Assembly (NCBI GenBank): GCA_950295325.1
Contig: OX485803.1
Location: 59,721,554-59,785,553, forward strand
DNA length: 64,000 bases
Direction of reading: 5' to 3'
Source of the DNA: Polytrichum commune
Lineage: Eukaryota > Streptophyta > Polytrichopsida > Polytrichales > Polytrichaceae
The notes below the pieces were generated by a model that ran no database searches, was not told the origin of the DNA, and saw only the letters and a program-made list of their open reading frames with translations. This document shows, in pieces, positions 34,701 through 48,268 of the stretch (position 1 is its first letter; each line of letters starts with the position of its first letter). Made by a program: the position numbers and the translations under genes.

Positions 34701-36806
34701 TGGTATGATCTTTTATTGATACCATTTGGGTTTCTGTAATGAGGAATTCACTTTCTTTCATACCAGTAGGGTATGCGTATTTGATGGTATTTTTGTATTT
34801 GATACCATTCGAGTCTATTTAGTAAGCAAGAACTCAAATAATAACTCGGGTATGCAAAGATTCTCTTACCCTGACATAGCCACCAAATTTCAATATTTGT
34901 TTGGTTTCACAATTTTGATGCCCACAGGTAGGTTCTTTGTTACCATTATTGATTTGAATATTGAAACCATGCATTCACCTTGTATACCAGACCGACACCC
35001 ATGCACACCTTCATGTAAATCTGTGCAGTGACTTTTTTCGCGATTACAAGCTTTGCACAAATCGCTGCGTTTTTGCTCTACGCCTTTGTGTTTCCCAGGT
35101 TGCAAGGAGTAAAAGATTACCGATTGAAGGCACAACAACAGGGCTCCTGTACAGTTGTTGATGATCTTGCTGCTGTTGGGATACACACAGACCTCAAGGT
35201 ATGTTTTGTTTATTTCCACTGAACAGATGATGTTGCTCCGAGGAAAAACTTCTCAAATGCCAGGTGATGTGAAAGAATTAAGATCTCAATGAGAGACATC
35301 GAGATGTTCAATGGACGATGTAAGAACTTGAGTGTTTTGTTTGCTTCCAGCCATGCCAAACTCGACAGAATTGGAGTCAAATTGCATTGAAAAAAAGGAA
35401 TAATGAACACTCAAAAGACCAGGTTTCTTGTCATCTTTTTACGTCATGTCACATGAATTTACAACTCTCAACTTACTGGCACACAAGAATCACAATTCTA
35501 GTCAATGGTTATTAGAATTGGGACCCCTATTTTTTTTAAAAATAAAAAATCAGCTACCAATACGCCCAATCAACAGTTGTTAAAAAAATTGCAAAGTGAG
35601 AAATGCTGATTGTAAAAATGTGGTTTCCCACTGGCAACAAATCCCTGTACCTATTTCTGACCATAGTTTTTTGAATGCCTGCAGGACGCTGAAGCTGGAA
35701 AGGTTTCACGCCTGAGTATATTTCAACTTTGTGCCCAGAATTGGGACTCTGCAGTTGGCCTGATGGTTCTATACGCAGTGTCGGTGTCTATAATTCCAGG
35801 GTTCTTGTACGAAGACACTGGGCACCACAAGCTAGGGTCATGGTAAGTGGATTGAAAATTACTGGAGATTTCTTAGAATACCTAAGAAGGTGCTCTATTT
35901 CATCTTCAATAGTGCCGAAATGTACTTTCCACCCAGGATTCAAATGGTCTCATCCAATCTAGGAACAACATGTGGCAAAGCTGAGGAGAACACAATGAAA
36001 CCTTTGTCAGAGTAGAGAGCCCTCCGCAGTATGTTTGGTATTTGAGGATCAGACAGTTCTCATTAATCTCACTACAATGGAACTGTAAATTTATGTCTGT
36101 GAAGATGGCTGACATACAAGTAGCTGTTTGGGTGGACAGGTATTCATTGGTTCTGATCACCTTATACAACTTGGCGGACCTCATCAGCCGTTATTTCCCA
36201 CTTCTCTACCTCTGGGATTCACGGAAGGGATTGTTCACTGCATGCCTTTCTCGTGCTCTTTTCATCCCATGCTTCTACTTCACTGCCAAATATGCCGACG
36301 CAGGCTGGATGATTTTCTTGTGTGCAGCCCTCGGCCTCACTGGTGGATACCTGACTGCCAGTGTCTTCATGACTGCGCCGCGCGGGTATAATGTATGCAA
36401 TCCACTGATAGAACCTGTTGGATTGTCGCATTGAATGATCTCCACTTAATGCAAATAGATAGTACCTGCTCTCTTTCTCCTCCCTAACTTGTTGAATTTG
36501 GTCGCATTTGTAAGTTAATCCAACAACTTCGTGAATTAACCCTAAACTCTCATCTCTAAAACCCTTCACCCCAATTCCTGCAGAAACTTTCCATTGCTTT
36601 CTTCAGTTGGGTGTAGCTTACGATGAGCTCTCTATTACTCTATGTTTCTGTCCAATGCAATATTGAAAAATAAATGCTTGTGCGGACACCATTTGCAGAG
36701 CCCGGAGAAATACGCGCTTGGAAATATCTTGGTGTGCGCATTGAGTATTGGCCTTGCAGTTGGTGCTGTTGCAAGCTGGCTTTGGCTAATTGGCATTGGC
36801 TGGTAA
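31713..36806 (+). CDS. Equilibrative nucleoside transporter (ENT), tandem copy 1, 9 exons
   Basis: Exons: 31713-31766, 32687-32791, 33004-33159, 34174-34317, 34451-34556, 35029-35198, 35685-35842, 36140-36392, 36699-36806; 417 residues, phases 0,0,0,0,1,0,2,0. ENTs move nucleosides across membranes, in plants at the plasma membrane or tonoplast. Family marks: TM1 segment FLLPWQVVITVQDYY; HYHPSRVFTLIYEP after it; AQGALLGDL in a mid helix; the basic-Gln loop YRLKAQQQGS; IIPGFLYEDTGHH; SRALFIPCFYF; APRGYN then SPEKYALGNILV and the C-terminal LIGIGW. The length and about 11 hydrophobic segments fit the family. The short first exon (MGAEINAF and on) is predicted from frame and a good donor only. 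The TM1 residue after PW is Gln rather than the usual Asn. Introns carry dispersed repeats (introns 3 and 5). Confidence 0.9.
33277..33612 (+). repeat. Dispersed repeat family E, copy 1 (ENT copy 1 intron 3)
   Basis: Shares ordered words with 33,715-34,065 and 60,525-60,945: ACTTCTCCTGGGATATGAAA, GCAA(G/A)TCCAAATC, CTGTAGCCA, CTCATAATT, AAAGTGA(G/A)GATTCTT, AAATGGTCATATA. Non-coding. Confidence 0.7.
33715..34065 (+). repeat. Dispersed repeat family E, copy 2 (ENT copy 1 intron 3)
   Basis: Direct repeat of copy 1, about 440 bp downstream in the same intron; the 3' part (AACACATGTCTTTTTGGTGT, AGATCCACACCTAACCACAT) also matches about 4,877-4,930 and 45,908-45,960. Confidence 0.7.
34715..34975 (+). 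repeat. Dispersed repeat family H, copy 1 (ENT copy 1 intron 5)
   Basis: Matches about 39,985-40,310 in the same orientation: TACCATT(T/C)GGGT, AA(A/T)GATAA(T/C)TCGG, TATGCAAAGATTCT / TATACAAAGGTTCT, CCTGACATA / CTTGACATACCC, GGTTCTTTG(T/A)TACCA. Non-coding. Confidence 0.6.
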
Positions 36807-37191
36807 ATCCACTTTGATTAGAAGAGTATTAGAGTCCGGATGGCAAGTTGGTGTATACCAGTAATTTATTCAGCAGCTACGCTAGCAAATTTAGATCTCA
36901 AAGAGAGCTTAAACTTTAGTACAAAAGAAATAAGAAAGCATTTGATCCTTCCTGCAAAAACGGTCCAAGCGACGAGTCTTTGTTATTGTCATTCTTCAGT
37001 GAGGTGTCAAAGAATAGAACTACATCTATTGGACCCCCTATTGGCTAAGTTATAATATCCTCAAGAGTTCCTTCTGCATATTCTTTGCCCAATCCTCCTG
37101 GCTCTTAATTAATACCATGTACGGCACTGATTTTTGGATGTGTTAGTTTATTCTGTGGTCAATAATAACTCCACATTGTATAATTGTTGAA
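36807..37191. other. Gene-free stretch after ENT copy 1
   Basis: Likely 3' UTR and terminator region of ENT copy 1; no sharp poly(A) signal is assigned. Confidence 0.35.
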
Positions 37192-37575
37192 CTACACTAA
37201 ATTGAATATGATATTTAGTGTTGTATGCTATTTTATGTCACTAAGGTAACTTTTTGGATGACATTTCTTACGAATAACTGAACAGATACTGTCATGGATG
37301 ATGGATGAGTTCATCCATTGGTCAAAACTCTACCTTCTCTTGTCAGCAACTTGTGATGAAATATTGTTATGGATGGTTAAATTTTGGATGAAAAACCACT
37401 TGGTAAGTGACAATAAATTGCAACACTGTAAATCTATAATCCCTGAAAATATTTACAAGGAATGACAAATATTGTTGGGTTATCATTTAGTGTTGGTGAC
37501 ACTACACTGCGGTTTACAATTAGTTCTGAGCAAGACAATTAGAATTGGTGACACTAAATATGCTATTTAGTGTAG
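37192..37575 (-). mobile_element. MITE family A, copy 3 (inverted)
   Basis: Full-length 384-bp copy in reverse orientation between the two ENT genes; tips CTACACTAAATTGAATATGA and the inverse of CTACACTAAATAGC. It has an extra few bases in the left tip. Confidence 0.85.
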
Positions 37576-37827
37576 CTTTAAGGTGGTCAGCAACGATCTC
37601 ACTAACCACGATCAAGGTTGAATGTGAATGCAGTACTATATTTGACGTGCTATTTATGTATGAGGATGATCTAAACTAAAGCATTTTCCACCTTAAGTGT
37701 TCTCTTGCCCCCGTTGTTGAAATGGTTTAGATTTGAAACCCTTCTGAAACTCATACATCAAATGCACATACGCCCTTACAAAAGCATTGATCAAACCTTA
37801 GACTTGCAGCTCCTTAACATGTCGCCT

Positions 37828-37984
37828 CACTACTAGCATACGAGTCCCATGTAATCGTCTCACGTCGATGAAAGAACCATGCAAATTAAATCTACCATTG
37901 GGTTAGATTTGTTAAATTTTCAATTACGTAGGACAGGTTTCCAGTGATGTAGGTCAATTACCTGGGATGCATACGCTCATAGTC
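37828..37984. mobile_element. CACTA-type MITE (family D), copy 2
   Basis: CACTACTAGCATACGAGTCC at the left; the right end is the inverse, with a degraded tip (ATAGTC). The interior matches 24,788-24,940 (CAAATCTACCATTGGG equivalent, TACGTAGGACA). Confidence 0.75.
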
Positions 37985-38757
37985 TCTGCTTAAATCTTTG
38001 TCAAACACGGACTTGGATAAAAACCAAACACTATTCATGAGAATATGCTACACCTATTCACCTTATTTGCAAGTTCAAGTTCCTTTGCTCATTCTCCATT
38101 GTATGTCGCTCTCACAACTATATTTCTCTCGCCTATATATGCTCTTGGGAGAGATTCAAATTCCTTCCATTAAACCTCCACAAGGGGGGTAGCTGGCGTT
38201 CCACTAGAAAACATGGTGCGATAAAAGATAAGGTCCTATTTGAAGTTTCGAATCACAAACTATAAAAATCTTAGAAAAGTTTAGGGTATGAGAGATTCAA
38301 CTTAGAGCATACATCAAATATGCGGAATATCCCATGCACATGCCCATTACTTCACAACCCTCCTAAAAATACCCCTTTTATCGAGGGTGATTCTTATCTC
38401 CATAAGGTAGTGACCATGTACCTCCATAACCTGCATCCATTCATCACTAGATTCGTTAATTAGAGGCTTTGGAAAGTCTCAAAATAAATGCAAATGGTTT
38501 AATATCTGGTTCGATTTCTTATTGTGATGACATATATTTGTGCCAAATTGGTTAGTGTCGCCCATACAAATCGCTTTATTAAGTCACATTGAATATATTT
38601 TGTATTTTTCTTGTTCTTTATTTGAAGACCATGTCCTTAAATAGTCTCAAAATAATGAAAAAGTCTCCAATTACCGAATATAGTGAATTTTTATTTGCAT
38701 TTTCATTTTTAAAATCCGGTGTTGGTTGGTTTCAGGGGTTGCTATTCCATTAGCGCC

Positions 38758-38781
38758 CTGACATGAGCATGCTCATGTCAG
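38758..38781. repeat. Perfect 24-bp palindrome
   Basis: CTGACATGAGCA is followed directly by its reverse complement. GCTCAT units are also repeated in tandem at about 38,860-38,883, in the same neighbourhood. Confidence 0.9.
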
Positions 38782-38784
38782 ACC

Positions 38785-39343
38785 CCTCGGTTATAGGGGT
38801 TATAGGGTTTTGACCCTCGATTATATCGGCAGGTTTGAAAAAGTTGATGATAGGGCTTGCTCATGCTCATGCTCATGCTCATGTCCTAGCTTCACTCGTT
38901 GGTTCCAGCATGGAATTTTTAGGGGCTTTGTTCGTTTGCAAAACTATTATGTTCAAAAACTAGTTGACAATAGGATTCCACTCAGAACTCCTGGCTTTGA
39001 GGTCACATCTACGATGTGATTCCATGAATACAATTGACTGAAATATGGTGGCCAACATCAATCCTTGAGGCGTCAATCCCGTGTATTTGATTTTGAGTCC
39101 TGGATAGATGAACATGGTTCAGTCGCAGGTTGTTGAATGAGTGAATGAGTATAATATGGTAAGATGAACATGCGCAGAAGGATCCAGTACTACTTCTCAT
39201 ACTTTGAGTGAGCTCCATTGAGTACTTGGAGCAATGTAGTACCACTCATTTCCATACCAGATATCCTCTATTTGGAATAACACACGTTTGGGCAGTATCA
39301 TGTGTATAGTGTGGGGATTGGCTTACTTAATTATGACTACGCT
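38785..39343. other. Gene-free stretch
   Basis: Contains the short (GCTCAT)n run; otherwise nothing recognised. Confidence 0.5.
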
Positions 39344-39654
39344 GATTATCCCAATTAGTGCATGTTGATATTCGGAGTTACGCAGTTCAATAACGCCTTA
39401 CTCAGGAGTTCAATTTCTACTAACGAAAGTTGAAAAGGTTTCTATTTAGACATGTTCAACATGTTACTACTCGGAGTTACGCAATGCTATAATTGCTATT
39501 CAACAAGAATGTAATATTTTACCAAGCAAAGTCATGTATGTTTTATAATGTCCAAACGAGCTATTGAGCTTTCGTTAGTAAAAATTGAACTCTTGAGTAA
39601 GATGTTGTTGCACTGTGCGACTCCGAATAGTAGCATGCACTAATTGGGATAATC
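39344..39654. mobile_element. Foldback MITE (family C) with ~83-bp inverted ends
   Basis: Left GATTATCCCAATTAGTGCAT continuing through ATTCGGAGT, CTTACTCA(G/A)GAGTTCAATT and CTAACGAAAG; the right end is the inverse. The 311-bp element has words also found in family B (GGAGTTAC, ATAATGTCCAAA), hinting at common ancestry. Confidence 0.8.
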
Positions 39655-39984
39655 AATGTAGTAAGCAGTCACAATCCTACTATGTAATCAAGGAGTCCTG
39701 CATCGGGATCGTGTTGGCAAGCTGTAAAATGATGGCAAGTGTGGGAGGGCAATCTATATATGCAGTTGGATGGAAAACTAATTTGATGGTGTGAGATTAT
39801 TGCATACACCAACCATCATAGGAAGGTATTTACACCTCAGGTGTCTTAGCTAGCACATCATGTGGAGGACTATTAAGAAGCTCGTGTTACGCACGTACTA
39901 GTCCTTCAATTTTACACACGACAACTTGAATTAAGTCATTTGTGCCCCATGCCTTTTGTGTCATCGATATATGGTGGAACCATT

Positions 39985-40310
39985 ATACCATTCGGGTATC
40001 TATAACAAAGGTTTTATGTTTTTTGATACTAGTATAGTATAAGTGTTGGATAATGTTTGTGTTTTTGAATCCATTTGGGCTTGTATATAATGCAAGAAAG
40101 AATCTACATACCCAAGAAAATTTATTGTAGTATCGATTTAGTTTAGAATGGTATTGATCTAAATGATAATTCGGATATACAAAGGTTCTTTTCACCTTGA
40201 CATACCCATCAAGTCTCAATATTGGACTGGTGTTACATTCTTGATACCTGCAGGACAGGTTCTTTGATACCACTATTGAAATTGATTATTGATACCCATG
40301 CAGCGACCTA
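39985..40310 (+). repeat. Dispersed repeat family H, copy 2
   Basis: Second copy of the repeat at 34,715-34,975, located about 1.3 kb upstream of the ENT copy 2 start codon. Confidence 0.6.
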
Positions 40311-40339
40311 AATATCGGCCCAACAGTGGGTTACACCGC

Positions 40340-40830
40340 ATCGTCACATTGATAGCACAAATGCAGCCGCTAATTTCTGTCTCAAAGATTCAAAGATTCA
40401 CACCATGTCATCATCCACAGGACGATGAAGGTGTGGACTAATTTACCAAGAACTGTTATCAATTCGCTGGGGATCAGGATTAACTAAATACTGGATCTTT
40501 CGAGAAGAATTTCCAGAACTTGGCCATTGTATGGAATACAGATTGACGTGGCACGATATAAAGTCTACCACTGTGAGAGTTGCAGTTTGTATTTCGTGCA
40601 CCACAAATGTGTATCATCGCCATAGCCATCACCATAGCCATTTACACCGACGCAAATGCTGCAGGTTGCTAATTTCTGACTCAAAAACTTTCGCACCATG
40701 TCATCATCCACCGGATGAAGGTTACGGACTGTACCAAGAATTGCCATCAACAAGGGACCCGGGAACTAATTCTGGATCCCTTGAGAAGAATTACCGGAAC
40801 TTCGCCACTGTAGGTGGCAGATTGAGAACA
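40340..40830 (+). repeat. Direct duplication (~290-bp offset) upstream of ENT copy 2
   Basis: Two segments, about 40,360-40,540 and 40,655-40,815, share GCTAATTTCTG(T/A)CTCAAA, CACCATGTCATCATCCAC, ACTGGATC / TCTGGATC, GAGAAGAATT and GAACTT(G/C)GCCA in the same order. Old duplication, non-coding. Confidence 0.7.
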
Positions 40831-41628
40831 TGCCACCAGACAAGGTCGAGCATGAATATTGTGAGCTTTGTATGTGGTTCCAATGTAACCTGTTGGAGGT
40901 GCTTCCGGCAGCAAAGCGTCTATAAAAATTGAAGCAATTGACATGCAGATGGTCTGACTTGCAAGATACAAAGTGTGCATTGACCCAAGGTGGACAAAAT
41001 ACACGTTCGTTAAAGAATGGTGTACTTTAATTTGTTGTCATATGCAGAGTAAAATAATGAGTGAGTCTTTGCAAATCCAAAGCGGTGGGATAGTCCAAAC
41101 TTCAAAGCCATGCCATCGTTCAGGTGCTTTCCCTGCCAGGTGGGCCAGGAGGCACGTGTAAAATGTGGCCACTCTAGATTCGCTAATTTCAGCGATGGAA
41201 TAAGAAGCTCCATCTCATCTCATGCAGAAAGATCACAACAATTAGTAGACCTCAACATTGGAATTCACTTAACTTAGAACTGTGCAGTGATACTTAGAGT
41301 CAGTGGAAATGCATCCGGCTACACTGAGGAGTAAAAGCCTACCTGAAGGGCATTGCAGCAGTTAGTGTAAGCCGAGATCAACATTTTCAAGAAGCTGCTC
41401 ACATTTCCGAGTCAATGTCACAATTCTAATTTCCCTTTTCATTATAAATTTCATCTGTGACTCTCCCCATCATGTTGCTGGCTCAGGGAGCAGTATAGTA
41501 TAGTGCCGTGAGAAGATCATTAACTGGGTAATATTGTGTTTGGGTTTAGTTTTGAGAAAGCTAAATCTCGCACTCAAATGGCTCTGTAGGTTAGCAGCAC
41601 TACTTCGGAGGAGGTAGAACTGCACAGT
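40831..41628 (+). other. Upstream region of ENT copy 2
   Basis: No other gene seen; should hold the promoter and 5' UTR of ENT copy 2. No motif assigned with confidence. Confidence 0.4.
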
Positions 41629-44600
41629 ATGGGGGGCGAGGTGGTAGCATCTGAGCAGGAAGAATGTCCACGCTCTCCTGCAGGAGTGAAGACGGTATGT
41701 GAACATAATTTACGAATTTGATCATCATCTTTCGAGTGGTGATGTCACTGAGTAGCCTGTGTAGTCTTTTGGCGGCCTTTGGCGCCAGTGGAATACTTCT
41801 TAGGTTATCCGGATACCCTAAGAATGATGGCATTTGTTGCACTCCTCTTCAGTTAGTTAAATCTTGGTATATAGGTTGGAAAATTCGGCTTCATGTCCGA
41901 GGATATGTAGGCAACAATGAGATGTCGACTAGTGAGATGAGAGCTTGCCACTTGACCTTGATTCTTGGATATTCAGCCTTGAAGCTAGAATAGAAAGGAG
42001 GTGTTCTTTCAAGGCTCAAGAATGTTAGGATGTTAGCTGAACTACACGAAATGATGAGACATTGTATAAGAGAAAACAAATTTCACTCGGAATCACTACA
42101 TCTCTTCAGACTTAGCTTTATGTACCGAATGACACGAAAAGAGTCTGAAGTTTTATGTCAGCCGCTCCAGCTGCTCCGATGAAGCGATGTGCCATTATTT
42201 TTGTGGTGATGCAACAAAATCCGACGGATTTTGGTCCCCAAACCATTGTGGATGATGACATGAGTTCGTCTACAAGAATCTCTTCAGCCATCTCGCCTGC
42301 ATGACTATAGGAGAGGTTTGAGGAATTAAGGCTTGTTCTGTGTGCAGGACAATTTTTGGGCATCTGTGCTGTGCTGCTGGTTACTTGGAACGGCGTTCCT
42401 GTTTCCCTGGAATGCGATTCTCACCATCGGAGATTACTACTACGCTGTATTTCCTGTGAGTAATGCAAATGGTGCATTTGGTGCATTTGGTGCATGCTAA
42501 GAAACACCGTCTCCAGTAATGGTTGACTGTAAACCCTAATCCTCAAGAGCACTGCCTTTAAGGTATGAATGGGTTGAAATTTTGGTAAACGATGAAGAAA
42601 GTTACATATACTTACTACATGACCAATTATTTTGTCTCTCTAACATTGCATTTCATGTATGCAGCATTACCATCCTTCTCGAGTTTTCACACTGATTTAC
42701 GAACCAGTGGCCTTGGTGTTCACGTGCATCTTCACATGGTACGAGGCTCGCTTCAGCTCCAGGCTTAGGGTTTTGCTTGGCTTTGGTGGATATCTCGTCT
42801 TCCTACTGCTACTAATTGTGGTAAAGTGCAACATTCTTCAAAACTCATGATGCTCTTGTACAAGTTCATGGGTAAAGTTCATCTGTGTAGCACACATTCT
42901 AGTATTTGAAGTGTCGATGAGATACCGTTGCAGAGATTGCTGAAAAAACATCTGTGCTAGTTCCACTGCAAAAACCTCTTAAATCCATTCGTAATTAGCG
43001 GTACAAACTCAGGGGATATAATTGTCACACCTCTACAACATAATATATGAGTAGGAATGGGTCAAAGTGTTGAGATCAATGGTTAGGTGAAATGCAATGC
43101 AATCTGATCCTCGCTGCAGATTCCATGTTATCAACATTCTTGGGATTTTAAGGCTTAGATGTAGCACCTCAGAATGCAAGTTGAGCAATGTTCAACGCTG
43201 AGTTGATTTTGAGACATAATCTATCCTTTGGGCTTCAATATCTTTTCAGTGCCAACCCACGATTTGACTAGTGATTCCTTTAACACTGATTCGACTCACA
43301 GTCCCATCTTCAACTTAGAACTTGTAAATATAGAATGTTTAGACTATGTTTAGTAGGCATTAATTTAGGGGATTGTTAAATCGACCACACATTGGTTGAA
43401 ACAGCCACAGAGATGCGTCACACAGTCACATGACAGGTCAAATTTTGAAGAATTCTAGTTGTAAGTTGAAATGTAAAGGAAGAGGATGCATGATTGATAT
43501 TTTTCTCCTCTTCGTGTATGCAATGAAAAATCAAATTTTGCCAGGTCATGTGACCGCACGTCACATCTTTGCGGTTGTCTTAATAAACTATGTGGTTGAT
43601 TTAACAATCCCCTTAAATCAATGTTATAGTTCGATGTGATTGAATCAATGTATAGTTATTGTTGATAGGTATATGATTCTAGAGGTTTGTGATGTAATGT
43701 CTGGTTATATTGTGAATGGTGTTCTCTCGTGGCAGGTGGATTTGGCATCAAGAGGGCATGGGAGTGTATGGGCTTATGTACTCGTGTGTTTCATCATTGC
43801 CGGCCTTGGGCTTTGTGATGGAACTGCCCAAGGTGCACTTCTCGGTGATCTATCATACATGGAACCAATTTATGTGCAGGTTATCTCCCTCTCTCCATCG
43901 CATAGAGCACTTTCTTAGTTTGTCAAAATCTATCCGTTTTCAAGCAAAATATCCTCATTTTGGAGGAGAGAGCATTATGCCAACACGGAATGCCATGTCT
44001 TACAAATCCTTACCTATAATGCCCTCCACACAAGGAGAAGTACATTTTTTTTTGCAACGTAATGCACTTTGGGTTGGTGGATGTAGGATTTTCTACCACT
44101 CTTCTCGGGCTCCGGCCCTTAGGGTAGTGCCCTCAAATCCCCCAATGCCTTGCCCTCGGTGCATTACCCTATACATAAATCATTTGTTGGCTTATTCTAT
44201 GTGTAATTGTCGTGTCTTTGATATTGCACAATCCATCTCCATGTAGGCCAATGCAATTCTACTGTGCGAAATGCATTGGTCTAGCCCATAGTGCATTTCC
44301 ACTAGTGGAATGAAATTGAATAACAAAAATAAATTGGACAAAAGAAAAGCCTAGAAGAAGGGTATCATTCAATAGAACATTTCGAGGGAAGGAGGAAAGC
44401 CCAACACAAAGTGCCTTCTCATGCTTAAAATGTGAGGGGGATTCCCGTTGGTAACATGGCATGGTGCCACGGGTAGGTCACTTAGTGCATTTTAAAAACG
44501 ACGTGCGGCATATTATAGAGAGGATTAAAATCATTTGAAATAAAAATTATAAAGGAATTCCAAATAATGAAGGGGCCATTAAATGTAGACAATCCCATTA

Positions 44601-47600
44601 TAAGTAAGTTAGATGGACATAAAATGTGGGCCAATATTTTTTTGTAAAATTAATATAAGGGCTGAAGATAAGGATCCTAGAAGGTATATTTAGTATGTTT
44701 GCTATGGTCTCCTATGTGTTTTCTTCATAACTTTGTTTGCAATGATATTATTGTTTGCACCCTTCTTTGTTTCCATGGTTTCCCTTAACACTCGTCAATG
44801 CGTTAGGAAGTAGATTAACTTTTATAACTTAAAAGGAATATAGAGTACACAAAATTACAGTGACTTGGACAATATAAGTAATGGAAGGGTGCAAACAAAT
44901 GGGCCATTTTTGAAATTTAAGTAATTATAGGGAGGCTTTAATTCAGCCCTTGAAGGTAAATAGCCCCAAAACAAAAAACCCCCAGCCGCACGTGGTGCAC
45001 AAAAATGCCTTAGAGTGACCTACCCGTGCATGGTGCATTCCAAGTCCCTCATCCCGGAAAAAGGGAAATTCCACATAGAGGGGGATGGGATGACCAACTA
45101 AGAGGAATGGGTTGGTAAATGTGGCAGGCCTACTCGGCTGGGCTTGCAATGTCAGGGATACTAACCATCTCATTGCGCATGGTGACCAAGGTGTCATTCG
45201 GTAGCGCTAATTCTGGTCTTCGGCGAGGAGCTTGTAAGTAATTCTTACATTTTTGTTTTGTGATATCAAATTTAAATCTCATCTTAAAATCATGTTCTTA
45301 TGTCAAGGAGAAAGCAAAAATACAATTACAAGTGACATTGATGATCAAGATATCAAGTATGTGTTTCTAGGTAAAGGCACTTGAGTCATGTATTTGAATA
45401 TTAATCTTTAATCACATTAAGGCCTTCACATTAATTATAGAAATGTAATTGATGGAATGAATCCATTTTAGATATGGTCTCTTTTCAAACAAGTAGCTAA
45501 AATGAAAGTAAATAGTCTAAATATATACATTTTTGTGCATTTTGGAAGCTCACATAAGTCCTTGGATGCTTAAGTTGAGCATATTTGGATTTATGACATT
45601 TGCCAGAACCCAACTGCCATATGCACAACAATGATCACTAGATGTAACAGACAAATAGAAGTGGACACTTCTAGGGTACTAGCATAAGCTTGTTCGCACA
45701 ACCTACGGGTTTCAGCGTGTTAGTGAAGGTGTGTTAGTTTATTGTTTGTTTGAGTAAATGCACCCAAAAGGGACACTTTTCGCTTCGCCCCCACTTCTCC
45801 TAAGATAGTAAAAATGTAATTCGTCAGAGATACAGAGGTAATACAAATTGAGGTCACATGATTTTGTTAAACACCTGAATTCCGAGCACACAAATCGAGT
45901 CGTCTTTCAAACACATGTCTCTGTGATGTCTGTTCTTAGATGCAGACCTAACCACACCCCACTTAAACATGAGGAGTGTCGGTTTTAGATAATTACCTGA
46001 GTCAGGCGTGCTGCCTGCTTAGCTCACCTTACCTCAATACGTGTGCGCATGCAGTGACCTTCTTTGCCATTTCCATCTTGGTACAAGCGGCTGGGTTTCT
46101 GGTGTATGCCTTTGTGTTTCCCAAGTTGCAGACAGTGAAGTCTTACCGACTTGCTGCACGGCAGCAGGGGTCCTATACAGTGGTCGATGAACTTGCTGCT
46201 GCTGGAATACAAACCAATCTCAAGGTAAGTTAGCACCATCCACATCTCCGCCTGAAGAACTTAACCCTAACTTCCCAAGCAACCCATTTTCTTCCCTACG
46301 TTAACCCCACCCAACGCAGTCATCCACAATCAGAATAACTGTAAACATGAAGCCAGCATGGGTATCTGCCCATAGGCACATGAGCCGTGCAAGTTGGAGA
46401 TCATTGGACTATGTAAGAAAATGTTGAAGTGGGAAATGGTCATGCTTTTGTGTTGTTGGGAGCGCATGTCAGGGTGTCGACTCCAATCAATGTTTGCCAC
46501 TCCAATGCAAACTTTGCGTAAACATCAATGATGTTTATTTCGATAAAGGCAAAATATTCTGATGTTCATGGCAAAACGACCTTTGTGCTCACATGGACCG
46601 TTCAATTTAAGATTTGGAAGATCTCTAATTTTTAAGGAATTATTTGCATATGCATGGGTAGAAATAGGGGATAGATTACATACTTCAAGTGCAAGGTGGC
46701 TCGTTTGTTGTGATTTGCACATTTTGGCACGAGAATTCGTGGAGGTGTTCAATTATTGAGTCGTTCACATCTAGTGGATCACACAAGCATTCCGCTCATT
46801 TTCCATGTGAATTTGATTGGTTAAAGGTCTTTTTGGGGGATAAAACATTACATGTTCTTGTGCATCCCTTCCTTCGATTGTTGTAATCTAAAAAATCAAA
46901 GGGTTATTCATGCCCATATTTTCCCTTGAAATAGCTCATCTTCAATGTTTCAAGATCCTACAAACAAATCCCATTTTAACTTCAAAACTTGTCCATGAAA
47001 ATTCCACAATCAACAGTGAGTGAAATGCACTCAAAACATCCTTCTCATAGGCTTAAGAAGCTAGGGGTTTAAATCACTATGTACATAGTTCAGAAGACAT
47101 TGAAATATTTCCAGTAATATTCTACAGGTTAGTTGCTCGTTTCCCCTTAAAGGCAAACCCAATGCTAGAATGCGCCCCTTGTAGGTACCCGGACTTTAAT
47201 ACTCTCTTGATGCTTGCCTGATATACCCATGCCCAGTCTAGACTCTGATGCATAAAAAAAATTAGCTAGGGGGTTGGATTCAGGGGCTAGCACCTAGCCC
47301 CCTAGATGCTTGCATCAACTCATGTATATTCTAATTTTTCCCCTATTCTAGTCTCAATCTTGAAATGGGCATGGTCAAATTCTAAATTTTAAGCCTTAAA
47401 CAGTGCAGTTTTTAGTGTTCGTAAACAATGAACAATGTCCTGTCAAAATCCAACTAGATATAGAAAGTGAACCAACATTGATCATTGAAGGATGTGTAAT
47501 ACATGGTTGTTTGCACAACACATATCTATGTAAGAAAGCATGCTGCCTATTGTCGATTTTGTTTGCCTAGTAGCACGATTGTCGGGGCTCGTCTAGTAGC

Positions 47601-48223
47601 ACCGTCACAAACGTCTAAATGCAATATATTCTCCTTCATTCATCTATATTTGATATAGAAAGGTAAATTTAAACACCACCCCTAGAAGGCAAGCATACAT
47701 GAGGAGTCTCTTCACCCCAAGAGCAACGGCCACCTATTGGTGGTAGAATTGATGATTTAACTTGACTCAATCTACTTAAAAGAGGGGGTTTGAATGGTTA
47801 TCATGTGGTAGGAGGGGGCATTTGGGGGAAGCGGAGGCCCATATATTATATATTTGATATGTAGATCATATATCATCATTGATTTCACATCGCCTAAATC
47901 ACATCAAATTACAAAATTCAATCAACGCATATCAAACATAGGTTGCAATTCTAATCTTTTGTTTATTTGATTTTCCATTTACAATGTCACCTAAATGAAA
48001 GGTCTAATTTTGAGTATGTGTTGACTACTCATCACTATTTAAGTGATGAGTTAGCACTCATAAACTATCGAATCTGGAAGAAGATGTTTCAACATTAACT
48101 CAAAATAAAGTGTTGTTCACTTGCATTTTGAGATGATGCTTGCTATATCAAATCTGCAATAGGCGACATGTTCTTTAAGTGAGACATTTGGGGTGTTGCT
48201 TGTGGTTATAATCAAGGGTGAAG

Positions 48224-48268
<45 letters not shown>

